Assembly (NCBI GenBank): GCA_021292105.1
Contig: CM037860.1
Span: forward strand, 13,906,698-13,970,697
DNA length: 64,000 bases
Reading direction: 5' to 3'
From: Anadara kagoshimensis
Taxonomy: Eukaryota; Mollusca; Bivalvia; Arcoida; Arcidae
In this document: positions 31,524-44,270 of the stretch, piece after piece
How the letters are laid out: every line of letters begins with the position of its first letter
How positions within the stretch are numbered: position 1 is the first letter of the stretch
Made by a program: the position numbers and the translations under genes
Notes under the pieces: model-generated
What the model saw: only the letters and a program-made list of their open reading frames with translations
Database searches by the model: none
Told to the model about the DNA's origin: nothing

Positions 31524-32724
31524 TTTAATAGTATGCCATGTTTTTAATGTTTTAATAACCAGAGAAAACAGGATTGTTTAAGTATTTCTGGAAGTGTCTA
31601 TAGTCCACTCAAGTAGATGTGGGTTTATTGACAAGCATTAAGATCCAATAGTCTCCAGTTACCAGTCCCCTTTACAGCTCACCTGTATCCAGATCAGAAC
31701 CCCTGGTTTCAGAATTATTCACAATGTATTAAATTTTAAGTAGACAAGTGTTTTTGGGCAGGTATTTTAGGGAATGAATGGTAGTTCCCCTGACAGGTTT
31801 GTTTATCAGTGTTTGAAATAGCTAAGATTTGTTTGAAATAGGCATTGAAATCATGAGGCACATTGACCTCAAACTTGGTCTTCTAATTTTCAGTTTCTCA
31901 TTATTTAATATTCATAGGTCAAAGTTCACTAGTTGTCAACCTAGTAGTCCGGGTTCAACTTTTTTTCTAGATACAACCTTGGTACTTATTATAGTTGGTC
32001 TCATTTGAAAAAAAGCGCAACCAATACACAAGAAGATTTTCTCCATGTGGTGTAAAATCTGATAAATTTGACCCATAAATTTATAAGTTTTTTATTTTAT
32101 ACTGTTAAATACAAATTATACAACATTATTAACAGCATAAATTTCATCTTCCTTTTAAACATGTAACAATTTTTTTCACCTTTAATTCATCATATGCACT
32201 CTATCAAAACTTAATTTAAATAATCATTATTTCCAACTGTTCAGCTAATCTTTGGCAGTTGTTTTGAATTACTGCATTTAATATTTCTTTTTACCATTAG
32301 ATAAATATAACTTATACATACAGATTTGGAACTGCATTTAAATGCTGAGCCCATCCCTTTATCTTGGCATGCAGCACCATAAAACCATGCAGTTAAATGC
32401 AATCAGACATTTTTACTGGAGGTAATAGCTTGCATATAATGATATGTTTATCAGAATTTTTGTCTTTGCTCCAAGTATTTTCGATAACTGCTGGAATAAT
32501 TTTCTGAAATCATTATAGATAAAAATAAATCAGAATTTTATCTTGTAAATATTGGAATGAAATGAACTGTAAATGACAGTCTTCCAACATTATTCCTTGT
32601 GTTTATATGTGGCAGGTTTATCTTTAACAAGACAACACAGAAACATAGTTTACATGTACCGGTTTAGCTGTTTACATCTCCAGTCTTGGCCTTGTTACCT
32701 AACAAAGTTGTATTCAAACAAGAG
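31524..32724. other. Non-coding stretch, no gene recognised
   Basis: Nothing recognisable apart from AT-rich sequence. Confidence 0.5.
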
Positions 32725-33048
32725 TTGATTGATTGATGGATGGATGGATGGATTGATTGAATGGGGTTTTATGTCCCAGTCAGGAATATTTCACTTATAG
32801 GTGAAGTGACAGAAATGTTTACCTTTGCAGTATGGTTAGGGCATTTTTCTGATAGAGTTCTTTAGCATGCCATACCAACTCTGACACAGAGGCATCAGTT
32901 TCTAAGGTCTTTTTTAAAAGGACCAAAAACTTTCATTACTAAATGCCAAGTGCTTGACAGAAGAACAGTCACTACCATTAAAAACAACCAGGGTTCAAAT
33001 TCAAACCTCCCACATACAGAGCAAGCACTCTACCCACTGACCTACTGT
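32725..33048 (-). repeat. tRNA-derived SINE (family 1), full length
   Basis: On the minus strand it has a tRNA-like head (GGTCAGTGGGTAGAGTGCTT), an eroded box B near 32990-33003, the family body in order, and a tail that has become a short (TGAT)/(TGGA) microsatellite at 32725-32760. Confidence 0.8.
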
Positions 33049-33114
33049 TATGGTCTCAGCAATTATCTCTTCTATATTCTATTCATTCTCAATTTTTATT
33101 TCACATACGGAGGG

Positions 33115-33245
33115 TGTAGTTAGGTAAAAAAGAGGTGCTTACCTTTTTTAAGCTCTGATAGAAGTTCACATGGTTATCATAATATGCTTGTTTTCAAAGG
33201 TTTTTACTTTGCTTTGGGATTGTGATTTAGATCAGTATGTATGCT
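33115..33245 (+). repeat. Dispersed repeat fragment
   Basis: GAGGTGCTTACC, GAAGTTCACATGG, TTTTTACTTTGCTTTGGGAT and TCAGTATGTATG match 29865-30005 and, inverted, 61795-61860. Confidence 0.5.
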
Positions 33246-33860
33246 TCCAATTTGAAAGATACAGATGACAATATGTTGTCCCGACTGATGTTTTCAGTAT
33301 ATTATGGCATAATCTTTCATTCCATTTATTGAATTTCTCTTTATTTTGTACAAAATATTTCATAAAGGTGTTTCATAACTTTTTATGGTTTTGATATATT
33401 ACATTATTACTAGTACTGTTGCACCATGAAATTGAAGCTTACCTGCAGACATAAGAAAAATGATTTGTTGGCGAGCCCTTCAAACTATTCAGATTTCAGT
33501 AGCAGATCTGACTTTAGTTGTGATGTGGTCGTGGTATAATAGAGGGATTGATTTACTGTGATAAGACTTTCTGGTCTTGATATTTAAGCCTTGTGTTAGA
33601 GTGCTTGCTCAAGCAGTGCAATTATAAACTGGGGCACTGTATTTTTTTCCTGGCATTTTCTCATCCATGTTACAAAATAATGGTGTAATAAAGAACTTCC
33701 AATGTCATTGTTATCGGTACAAAACAATTTAAACTTGATCTTTATCTAGTTACATGCTCTGCTCTTTCGTGAAAACCAAGAAATAAACCTATCTCAATCA
33801 ATCAAAACTTTACCTACATACTTTTGAAGTTGTCAATACGCCAATGCATGTACCGGTATA
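33246..33860. other. Non-coding stretch, no gene recognised
   Basis: Nothing recognisable was seen. Confidence 0.5.
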
Positions 33861-34090
33861 GGCTAGCAACATTGACCTGTCCGCTTGACCTTTAATTTAT
33901 ATATTTATTATGAATGAGTATATTCATGTATTGGGGAATGCACATCTTTATTTCGTCTACATTACGAGAAACGCTTAACATGAAAACCATTCAAGTTTTA
34001 ATTATGAATCCTAAAACTACTTCATGGATGGATTCTCCTATATAAATATTCTTAATGAAAGGTCAAGCAAACAGGTCAATGTTGTTTGCC
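33861..34090. mobile_element. Palindromic MITE (AACATTGACCTGTC family), copy 1
   Basis: The left arm GGCTAGCAACATTGACCTGT continues CCGCTTGACCTTTAATTTAT. The right arm is the inverted complement, ending GGTCAATGTTGTTTGCC. TATA flanks both ends (33857-33860 and 34091-34094), a possible target duplication. About 230 bp, no ORF. Confidence 0.8.
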
Positions 34091-34199
34091 TATATTCTTT
34101 CTTTCCCCTTCTTGTTATCTATTTTATCTGTGACAGAGAGACAACAGCTGTCTGCTAGCTAACTCCTGTTGTTATTTGCTGTGTGTTATCCTTATTGTA

Positions 34200-34545
34200 T
34201 ATCAGAAGCTCAATGATTTTATTGTTTTTTGTGTTATAACTTTTTTATCTTCTATCTTGTTTGTTTTAATTCATTGATTTTATTTTTTATTGTTTTATAT
34301 TTTTTATTTTCTATCTCTTTTGTTTATTTGTTTGCTTGTTTGTTTTAATTCAGTTGTTGTATTGTTTTGTAATTAATAACTTTTATCGTGTTTGTTTGCC
34401 ATGGTTTTATTGTTTTTTTTTTGTTGTATAACTTTTTTATCTGTTATCTCGTTTGTTTGTTTGTTTGTTTTAATGTATTGGCTTTATTGTTTCATATTTT
34501 ATACTTTTTTATCTTTTATCTTTGATCTTGTTTGTTTGTTTTTAA
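34200..34545. repeat. T-rich degenerate repeat
   Basis: Repeated TTTTATTGTTTTATATTTTT, ATCTTGTTTGTTTGTTT and TTTTAATTCATTGATTTTAT wording, about four units of 80-100 bp. Confidence 0.65.
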
Positions 34546-34637
34546 TTCAAGGTAACACATGTCATTATGCAGTATTGACTGGCATTTAAAGACATGGAAA
34601 TATTAAGAAATATTGATATTCATTGTGGGAGTATCTG

Positions 34638-34857
34638 GGCAAGCAACATTGACCTGTCTGCTTGACCTTTCATTAGGAATATTCATATGATGACCCAAGC
34701 AATATATGGGTAGTGTTAAGATCATAGTCAATACATAACCAAGCATGCTTCCCATAATGTAGACTAAATAATCACTTGTGTTCCCTATACATAAATATAC
34801 TCATCCATAATAAATATTTAAATTAGAGGTCAACCGGACAGGTCAATGGCACTTGCC
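34638..34857. mobile_element. Palindromic MITE (AACATTGACCTGTC family), copy 2
   Basis: The left arm GGCAAGCAACATTGACCTGT and the inverted right arm (GGCAAGTGCCATTGACCTGT) are both recognisable. Internal TAGGAATATTCATATGATGA matches copy 3. Confidence 0.78.
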
Positions 34858-34977
34858 TAGACTACAGTATAGTTTGATTGTGATGATAATTATTTTTTGT
34901 GTAATATGTAGCTTTTGAAAGCTTATATTATAATCCTTAATAAATAAGAGTGAGACCATGTGATCTGGTACCAAGTC

Positions 34978-35362
34978 ATTTGACTAGAAGAATCTTTTTC
35001 TGTTGTGAGACAAGGTGCTCTGAAAGAGTTGGCTTTTGGTATGTGACAATAAGAGTCTTCTTTTGTTGTGAGACAAGGTGCTCTGGAAGAGTTTGTATCT
35101 TCTATCATGTGACAAGTAGAGTCTTCTTTTGTTATGAGACAAGGTGCTCTGGAAGAGTTGGCATCTTTTGCTATGTGACAATAAGAGTCTTCTTTTGTTG
35201 TGAGACAAGGTGCTCTGGAAGAGTTGGCATCTTTTGTTATGTGACAATAAGAGTCTTCTTTTGTTGTGCGACAAGGTGCTCTGGAAGAGTTGGTATCTTC
35301 TATCATGTGACAAGAAGAGTTTTTTTTTGTTGTGAGACAAGGTGTTCTGGAAGAGTGGAGTT
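34978..35362. repeat. Minisatellite, 66-bp unit, about six copies
   Basis: Unit: GTGACAATAAGAGTCTTCTT, then TTGTTGTGAGACAAGGTGCT, then CTGGAAGAGTTGGCATCTTT. Successive GACAA starts at 35111, 35177 and 35243 give a period of exactly 66, i.e. 22 codons. That keeps frames open on both strands; these are not treated as genes. Confidence 0.92.
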
Positions 35363-35377
35363 TTAAGTAATGTTATT

Positions 35378-35528
35378 TAAAGTCCCAGTCAAGATTCTCC
35401 AACTAATATCGAGATGATCATATCTTGGAGGGTTATAGAAGAATCTGGAGTGCCAAGAGAAAACCTTCATCCTTTCAAATACACTCTGGAAGAGGATTCA
35501 ACTCCATGTTGCTAGCACCACACATTTA
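35378..35528 (-). repeat. SINE family 2, 3' portion
   Basis: AAAGTCCCAGTCAAGATTCT, GGAGTGCCAAGAGAAAACC and an inverted box B-like GATTCAACTCC agree with the copies at 3303 and 60408. Confidence 0.55.
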
Positions 35529-36231
35529 GTTGCAGGACATTAAATATTTAGATACCTCAGATCTGATACACACTTAAAATTGATAGTTAACATGGGAAAT
35601 AGCATAAAATGAAAGTGTTAAATGCCATTAAATACTGGTAATTCAATATATAGAATTTTAGATCCAAATCATTAAAAATGAATAATAAAATTTAAATATA
35701 AACTTAAGTTACAATGGATGTAAATAAAATCTACAGGTAAAGATTTCATCTTGATATATATACAGATTCAAATCTTCCTGTTATGCTGATGCTAGAATCT
35801 ACCATAAATTTAACATAAAGATGAGTTAAAAGACTTTCCATGTTTTACTGTGATACATTTCCTGGTTTTTGAATTTTACACAAGTATGATTTAAGTGTTA
35901 TATATTGTTTACTTAAATAACTTTTTATTTCAAATTTCTCATCAATTTTATGTCAACAATCTTATCAAATCAAAATGTGATACTGTGTAACTGTTAAACA
36001 TGATTTTAACATTTATATTTTTAAATAGAAACATTCTCACAGTTCATAAAATATTCCATAGCAGCTAGAATTTGGTCCACAAAAAGTAAATGCAACAATC
36101 CTATCCTACTGGTAGAGTTACCCCATATAGTGAATATTTTAACACTTAGCATGACAAAGTTTTTTTTTTAATTTTTTTTTAAACAATGGAAATTCAAAAA
36201 CTGAAAGACAAAAAATAAATGTCTAATGTGC
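35529..36231. other. Non-coding stretch, no gene recognised
   Basis: Only AT-rich sequence, with T-runs near 36160-36181. Confidence 0.5.
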
Positions 36232-36484
36232 CATCTGGATGAGATTGAAAATAAATGGTGACTAGCACTCGACATTTAGGAATGAAAGTCACAAGGTCCT
36301 TTAGAAGAGAACTTTAAAACTAATGCCCTGTAGGTTAAAGCAGGCAAACCCTATACATTGCTCTGAGTGCTCTGCAAAGATAAAAAAAATTGTCACTTCA
36401 CCAAATAACTGGTGATGTCTCTATATAAGTGAAATATACCGGTACTTGAAATATTCTCAAAACCCCATTCAATCAATCAACCAA
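36232..36484 (+). repeat. tRNA-derived SINE (family 1), head missing
   Basis: It begins within the body (GATTGAAAATAAATGGTGAC), keeps GAAAGTCACAAGGTCCTTTA and TTCACCAAATAACTGGTGAT, and ends AACCCCATTCAATCAATCAA, a clear family tail. Confidence 0.75.
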
Positions 36485-38145
36485 TGCATAACAATCAGCT
36501 CTGAAAAACCTAATTTTATCCAAAGTTTAGTATATCACATTGTTCTTCATTGTCTGTGTTAAATAAAGTGCATTATATAATTTCATTAGCCTGTTTCTCT
36601 TTCCATTGATGACAATATGCATGCATGTATAATATAAATGGATATGATTTGGCAAGAGCATTTGTGTCTGATTTTACAAGGTTGAACTCATAAATATAAG
36701 ACAACAGTGAGATGATTCGTGTTATGACACCCAGCATCCAGACATCTCATTACAGTAATAACTATAAGATACACTATGTAAGCATGCATCGCAACATAAT
36801 AATGACCTCTGTTTTACATTATGTACATGGTCTTTTAATTTAGATGACCACTATATAATGTCCAGTCTAATGCCAAGATGAGTACAGCCTTAATAACCAC
36901 CAGAAATACACTTAACATCAGATTATATATCAGAGAACAGGGGGTTAACCAGATGTAGAGAGATAGATATAAGTGATAAATGCCGATTTACAGTTAATTA
37001 ATCGGAGATTCATACACATGGACATGCAGTAAAACCTCTATTCATTGCCACCATTTTAGTCTGGTTTTGTTATAAAATTGTTTTGGAATAAATTAGAGGA
37101 TACTTATACTTAAGTTATTGAGGGGCATTTTGATGAGGGTTTACTGAATTTGTAAATTCAGGCTAGTCATATGATAAGATCCTTGCTACAAACTTGCGTT
37201 AAAAATCATAACACCAAAAAATGAGCAAAGACATAAAAAAGGGGTGGTTTTTAACAGAACTGTAGTTGATTCAATATACAGATTGACAATTTATCTTTTT
37301 GTTTTTTCTTGTTGTATGTGGTCTGTTTTTGGCATTTAAAGATTAAAATCAAGTCTGTTTCAACTCATGGAAACTATTAAAATAGATAGAAGATGTTCAA
37401 ATGTTTTTGTTAAATCTTTGATAAATTTGGTAAAAACTTGTAAGGTGTGATTCTTAAATATACTAGTATTAGATTGGATCAGCGGAAGTTAGATTGATGT
37501 TGAACAAAGATTAAATGTTTTTAAAATAAGTGAAATTACCAAGAAAAAAGATAATCTTAGTTTATGATGTGAAAAGTAACCATTACAAATTGTTAAATTA
37601 TGCAGTTGGGGGAGGGAGTTGGGGTGGTTGTTTCTGCCTAGGATTGACTTTTTCATTTACTTGATTCCATAAATATATCTGTTAAATAAAACCTTTTGAT
37701 AATGTCTGTTAATTGCATGGTTTCCACACACCAGAGAAAAGTCAGGAAATATAAAAAAATTTCTAGGTTAGGGAATTTGTTTGACAATTTTATATTTCTC
37801 AAGAGTTGTCCCCCTTTGAAATTATACTTTTTCTTACCCTGCCTACCGGTATTCCTCCCACACTACTGAACAGAACAGGATACATTATGGACTAGAGCCT
37901 TAGTTATTGTGTCCCTTTTACATGATACTATATGTCCCATGGTACTTTGCTATCACTGCCATCGGCATTCTTGTCTTGAAGTGGCTATAATGTCGGTGAA
38001 AAATGGAATCCTGTCAGGGAATTTTGAATGAAGTCAAGTGTAGTCAACTGTGAATAGCTTTACAAAATACTTTATCTTCATATTTTCTCATTGCAAAACA
38101 ACCAACTAATCAACATTTTCCAGTTCTTAATCCATATCTATTATA
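36485..38145. other. Non-coding stretch, no gene recognised
   Basis: GCAGTAAAACCTCTATTC near 37028 resembles one end of the MITE at 47974, but no partner end was found. Nothing else was seen. Confidence 0.5.
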
Positions 38146-38404
38146 AGTAAACAACATTGACCTGTCTGCTTGACCTTTTATTAGGCATATTAATATAGGA
38201 TCATCCATCCAATAAATGGGTAATACATGTATTATGATTTGTTAATACATACACAGTGTACATGCCTACTCTATGAAGTGAGTATCACTCATGATGTAGT
38301 AGACAAAATAAATGCCTGTATTCCCTACCCATACATGAACTGATACATGATAAATACAATGTATTTAAATTAAAGGTCAAGCGGACAGGTCAATGTTGTT
38401 TACC
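38146..38404. mobile_element. Palindromic MITE (AACATTGACCTGTC family), copy 3
   Basis: The left arm GTAAACAACATTGACCTGTC and the inverted right arm (GGTAAACAACATTGACCTGT) agree almost perfectly. It is flanked by TATA-like sequence. The interior shares TAGGCATATTAATATAGGAT with copy 2 in diverged form. Confidence 0.8.
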
Positions 38405-38447
38405 TATATCGCCCTTTATTTGTTGTCAGAGTCCTTTCAACATAGAA

Positions 38448-38687
38448 AGCTTTGGTGGATAAAGTGCACACTTTTATAATAGAGTGCTAACAAGCTCTCA
38501 CTACCTAGGTTCCAGTCCCACTTAGGCAGATCTTAGTGTGAGAAAATTTGTCTGTTTGCTTGTTAAAAGTCAGTAGGTTTCTTTAAATACATGTACTCCA
38601 GTTTCCTCCACCATCCATGAACTGACCTCTTTTATAAAAAAGAAAAAATCTTGACTAAGGCATAAAACACAATAATCCAATCCAATC
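38448..38687 (+). repeat. tRNA-derived SINE (family 2)
   Basis: GCTTTGGTGGATAAAGTGCA (box A region), GGTTCCAGTCCCACTTAGGC (box B), AGATCTTAGTGTGAGAAAAT, GTCTGTTTGCTTG, ACTCCAGTTTCCTCCACC and an AATCTTGACTAAGGCATAAA 3' end. The tail is CCAATCC-rich. Confidence 0.75.
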
Positions 38688-39379
38688 ATATCCTTTAAAT
38701 ATTGAAAATGGTTCTTTTATTGCAATTTTCTCTTAAAATGTATTAAAGATACTTTTCATGCCATTTTCTATAATCTTCCTCCTCTTGAACCTCAAAGACT
38801 AAGATATTAACAGACTTTATACAACTTCTCATAGTGTTGTAAAAACAAGGCCAAAAAGATTTGTTTTACGATATTGGCAATACATTAATCAGCTATCATC
38901 CCCATATTGATCCTAGTTCTCCAGCTGTTAAGAGGAACATCAGATGGCCGACCACAACTCATGGTACTAGACTTGAAGTGATAATGTGTCGGTAACTAAA
39001 TATTTAAATCACTTGTCTTAAGTGATTCTACATCATGTTGATACTGGATGCCTCTATCTTATCTTTGCCTTCCCTCTTTCTTCTGTTTTGGAATTCTGTT
39101 TTGACTTCTTTGATGTGATATTGCTGCAATAAACAGTTTAAATTACTCCAGATGCATAGTTGGGCCAATTTTAATTATGCGCTGCATGTTTTGAGAAAAA
39201 AGGTTTTCAGAGGTTATACATATCTAGGTTTCTATGCTGACCTCAGCCATGACCTTTACTTTAAAAGCATGTACTAAAATTAATCTGTTAAGATAGATAC
39301 AAGATTTCATTTAGAACTACCCCTTTCTAAAGTTCTATAATGCTAGCATACTGAAATTCTTTGCCAATCCTTACTATGC

Positions 39380-39470
39380 GAGTTGAGTGAGTAATGATGT
39401 TTAACGTCCCAGTCAAGAATATTTCTATTATATCAAGACGTTGCCAGCTATAGGCGAAAGTGCAGAAATT
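39380..39470 (-). repeat. SINE family 1, 3' end fragment
   Basis: GATGTTTAACGTCCCAGTCA, AGAATATTTC and GCCAGCTATAGGCGAAAGTG match the 3' end of the family. Confidence 0.65.
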
Positions 39471-39576
39471 TGCTATGCCATAGAAAGAATGTTATTAGTT
39501 TGGCATTAGCTAGCAGTATTTATAATAACAAGAATTAGAACACAAACCCATTCTGTGAGTAAATTCAGTTCATTTA

Positions 39577-39745
39577 GGAGGCCTCGGTAGCTAAGTAGTC
39601 TGAAGCATACAATTACAGATAAAAGTGCCTCTTATTGCCTAGGTTCAAGCTATACTAGAAACAGATTTTATTGTGAGAAACTTTGTTGGTTTGTTAGCTG
39701 AATATGTCTGGTTTTCTCCGAGAACACTGGTTTCCTCCCCGTAGT
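39577..39745 (+). repeat. tRNA-derived SINE (family 2)
   Basis: GGAGGCCTCGGTAGCTAAGT (head), GCCTAGGTTCAAGC (box B), AGATTTTATTGTGAGAAACT, GTTGGTTTGTTAGCTGAATA, GGTTTTCTCCGAGAACACTG and GTTTCCTCCCC. It is 3' truncated. Confidence 0.7.
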
Positions 39746-42534
39746 TATAATTTCTTTTACCTTACCATTTTTATCTACATGTTCTGATAATTCACATTTA
39801 AATTTTACATTGCAAATAGTATTTTTATGAAATCCATAAAAACATGTTATTCATGTTGTTTTAAGAAAACAAGCAATATTTTCTAATGCACTTTATTATT
39901 ATTGTTTTGACACATCTTGAATCCCGACTTTTAACTGCAAAACATCAAATATCAGTTTGTTAATGCACTCTAAATTTATTTGTATTATGTTAAAACAGAA
40001 TTGACATTATTTAAAACCAGAACAGAAATAAAACTTCTCTTAAGTGCCTGTTTCAAGATGAGTTATTGTCTTGGTCATGAAAACGTTTTATACAACAGGG
40101 AATTTAAAGCATCTAAAAAGCTTCTGAAATTACAATTTGGTTTTACTCAATATGGCTGTTAGATTTTTATATTAACATGTAGAGTAGCTTGTAACACCAT
40201 CTTTGTACAGATAGGGCTCTGTAACATGAACATAATGGACCATTTTCTCTATGCAGATATTGACATTTATGTAAATACACATTAGAGGGTTTTAGAGACT
40301 TTTTATTGAACTTGCAAATATATATGTTTACTTAAAGACCTGTATTCAGTTTCTGTTTGGTCTGTATGGAGTTGTAAAGCTTAAATTGTTTGTCCATTAA
40401 GTATAATGTAAAAGTCCCAATCATTATTTTTATCCAATAATCATTTAATCTAACCATTCCTGTTAAAACTTCAAATATTTTGTAAATGGTCTTCCTGGCA
40501 CAATGATGTGTGCTGAAAATATCAATTTTATCATATTGCAGAATTTTGACAAATTGCATTGAACTAATTACTTTTAGCTGTTTGCTTAAAAATTACTTGT
40601 CAATATAGAATGGAGTTTTCTATTTAATATCTGGCCATTGCTGGCATTATAATAAATGATCAGATTTTAAAAATGTGTGATTATAAATATGTGTTCTATC
40701 TTGTTCAGTCACATAGTTCTTGTCCTGTTTGTAATCATTTGACATGTTCTTGACTGATCTTTGGTAGAGTTGGAGTCAGCAACAATTGCTATTTGTTTAT
40801 AAAACAGTCTTAATTTTGTACTATTTGTTAAGTTTAGCTGTTAGTATCTGGCACTAGTTTTAATTGTCAGTAAACTTTAAATTTGGATACTGATATGTGT
40901 TTTAATTTGTGCCTTGCTTGTTTCCCTTATTATTATTGTTGATTTCAGGTGTTCTTGGTTGTTCTGGTGTTGTCACTGTTGCTGTCAAATTGTCAAGTGT
41001 AATATTATTATAAGGTATTCTTCATTGTTCTGACTAAAGTTGCAAATTGCTATGTACAATTTATTGTGGTATTCAGCTGTAAATTACAAAAAAAAAAGTG
41101 TGAGTTGCGATCTGTTGGTGTAAAAAAAATGAAAATTCTTCAAATTATTGATGGGGAAACATCTGTTATTTTTATAAAAAGCTTTTGTAAAAAGCTGTAT
41201 TATATACTGCCTGTCAGAATGACAACTACATCATGTATGTAGATCTAGCTTTCATGATAATGTATTTGTAATCTTGTCCAGGATGAAAAAACTTGCAGAT
41301 TGTAACATAGAAATGATTTAATCTATAAATTATTATGCTTGATCACTGTGACCTATTTTTTTAATTAAGATTTCTGATGCACGACACAATTAAGATTTCT
41401 GATGCACCACAGGTGATATGTTTTTTAGAAACTTGTTACAGTGACATTGTTTCAGGTTGTTGGGGACCATAACCATTACCAAAGGATAACTTTTATGGAG
41501 AAATTTCACTCATTTTGTATAAAAGATTGGTGAATAGTTGACTTTTGCTTGTGTAATTTTTAAATGTTTCACAGAAATCTCCACCTCAATCTTATTTAAT
41601 TGTCTCATTGACAAGTTCTGTATAATGGCCTTTTGGTTTTAACAAATAAGACCCGCAGCTATTTTAGAACACAGATAATCTTGTTCATACATTGTTTCTA
41701 CATTCATGTTTTCTGTTTAGATACTTAAACATAGTTTTTTTATGAATCATAATCATACAAAATCGAAATGTTTTGATTTGACACTAGATATTTACAATTT
41801 CAAAGAATAGCAACCTCATTCAAAGTAAATTCCTGATTTTTGAGTTTTTGATAACTTCTGAATATATGTCAGTACAGCGTGTTGTTGAAACAAGGTCTAG
41901 GTAATTATTTCTAAGTTTATCAATACATTACTTGAACTATGAATGTACAGTCAAAACATGTGATATATGTACTGTATCCTGTTGAAAATTATATTTTATG
42001 ATTAGGCTGTTACTTCCTTAGTTTATCACGGACTGATAAGATAATAAAACTCGGGAATTATTGATAACGTTTTCCGACACTTAATATCCGACTCACTCTT
42101 TCTACATCTTTCTCTTATGATTAAAGCTGTTGCATCCTGATATTATCACTGACAAGAACTTCGATTCAGTACCGGTAATTTGAATGTTGCTGTTTCATAA
42201 ACCATAGGTATTTTGTGGTCACTCATTCAAACTTATTGATAACTAGTAGTCTAAAATATCTTTGAAACTTGGAAATTGAATTTAAGTCCCATGCATTCAT
42301 CAAACCATATGCTTCTTTTCTTTTTCATTTTTTCTGCATCACCTAATACTTAAAACTTATATTGAAGAGAGAAAAAGAGAGAGAGATAGAGAGAGTAGGA
42401 GAGAAGTCAGTGACTACAGTAGTAATAAGAAAGAAAAGTTAATGGTACTATGTACATGGAAATCTTGTCAGTTGGTAATTCACTTTTTCTCCTCAACACA
42501 CCAGATCTCTCCCTCTCTCTCTCTCTCTCTTGGT
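39746..42534. other. Long non-coding stretch, no gene recognised
   Basis: Small features only: a TTAAGATTTCTGATGCAC duplication near 41363-41400, GA-rich tract near 42368-42400 and (CT)n near 42509-42530. TTGATTTCAG followed by an open GTGTTCTTGGTTGTTCTGG segment near 40942 looks splice-like, but it is too short to call. Confidence 0.45.
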
Positions 42535-42795
42535 GTCGTTAAGTAGGGGCTGTTAGGGGTTTATGTTGTAAGGATTTGATTTTGTTATGGGGCATGTTGT
42601 TGTAAGAAGTATTTGTAAGTTAATGTTGTTAGGGATGCATGTTGTTTTTAAGAGTGTTTGTTTTTGCTAGAAGTTGATGGGGTTAAGGGGGTTGTTGGGA
42701 GTGTATGCTATTAGGAGTTAATTGTGCATTTTGTTGTTGAGGCCCTGTTGTTGTTAGGATGTTGTCATTGTTTGGAGTTGATGTTGGTAGGTGTT
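42535..42795. repeat. Degenerate G/T-rich repeat
   Basis: About a dozen irregular copies of GTTGTTAGGGATGTATGTTG and GTTGATGTTGTTAGG wording. Confidence 0.6.
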
Positions 42796-44270
42796 GATTA
42801 CATGTAATTTAATGAAAACAATCATCTACATATGCAATTTGAACTTTTGTTTATACAAACACATACAAGGAAAGAAATGTATAACTTTTGATGACTTTTT
42901 CACATGGATCCCTGTTGAAAGGTACTCTCTAGCCAAAAACACTTTTAAAAAATTGGGAAAATCAGGAGTATTTGTCAATTAAAAATCAGATTAAAACAAG
43001 GTTTATCAAGTAAGTTATATTATACACATAAGATTTAATATCTCCACATGTAAGTAATTTATATATATAACATGGGAGATTTTAACATAGAAATGCTTTA
43101 ATCTATGGCTGTATCCTCATTAAGATTTTCCTTTGGTTTAAAGGCAGGAAAAACAAACTTATTGCATTACAAATTAAAAGTGTTTCCAGATTACAATGTA
43201 AAACATCTTTAGTTTCCATGGAAACAGAATACTAAGCGTATCAAAATTATTTTGGTAATAGATTTCAGTTGTGTATGAGGTGTATAAAGCTTGTTTTCTG
43301 ACAAAAATTGATAAGTTTACCATCTGTTACTCAAGTCTGACAGGTACAAAATTCAGGTACGCCTGTATTAGTGATTAAAATTACGACTATCTGCATTCTC
43401 TCCGCGCTCATATTTCATGTGCATATATCAGACAGAAGTATACCAGACAATAAATATTGAAGCTATAACTTTTACATTCATTCCTCAAATTGTATTTAAC
43501 ATGAACAAATTATAATTTATCCATGAGTTTATGAATTTTTTTTCGATTTATGGAAATTTTACTGCATTGCAGTTTGCCATACATTTGATGTATATTTTAC
43601 TTTATAATGACAAATTCAGCTACAGTTGAAGTTGATTGAAGTGTGTCTTATACAACAAAAGATTTTTATTTGCACTTCCCATAAAAATCTTATTTTCTTT
43701 TTACTGAAAATACTGAAAAATGACCATCTTGAACATTTCTGTAGAAAATAATTGAATTTTTTCAATTTAGAATTTAAAAGAGAGGGTTACAACAGGAACT
43801 TTTACCACTTTCATTTTGTTCTGCTAGATGGGGTTTTCTGTGTCAAAATTCTATGTCTGTAATAACAATTTTAAAGTTGGTTAAGCTAACAAAGCTTTAA
43901 ACAACCAGGTCCTGGGTTTGTAGATTATAACATACAAAATTTATGTAAATGCGAAGTATATATCTCAATAAAATAACTAGCATTAAAATAATTTATATGT
44001 CTATTTCAAAGTAGGCTGCCCTGCCAGTAAGTAATTAAAAAAGTTTTTAATTGAGTATCTGTGGTAACAGATGTTCAGTAATTACTAAGTTTAGAATTTT
44101 AACTTGATTATATATTGTTTGATCCCAATATAATGCTTCAAGAGTTTTAACTCATTTGTAATGTATGGAATAGAAAAAAAAAATTATAGGCAGAAAAACA
44201 TGTACTTTGGGATAGGATGGCTGCAGGTGAATGGTCAAAGTTAACATGGGACTTGTTGTATGATGCTAAA
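42796..44270. other. Non-coding stretch, no gene recognised
   Basis: Open frame 42791-42982 (63 codons) has no recognised domain. Nothing else was seen. Confidence 0.5.

Noticed and set aside
34950..35366. 138-codon plus-strand and 118/127-codon minus-strand proteins
   Set aside because: Both strands are open because the minisatellite period (66 bp) is a multiple of three.
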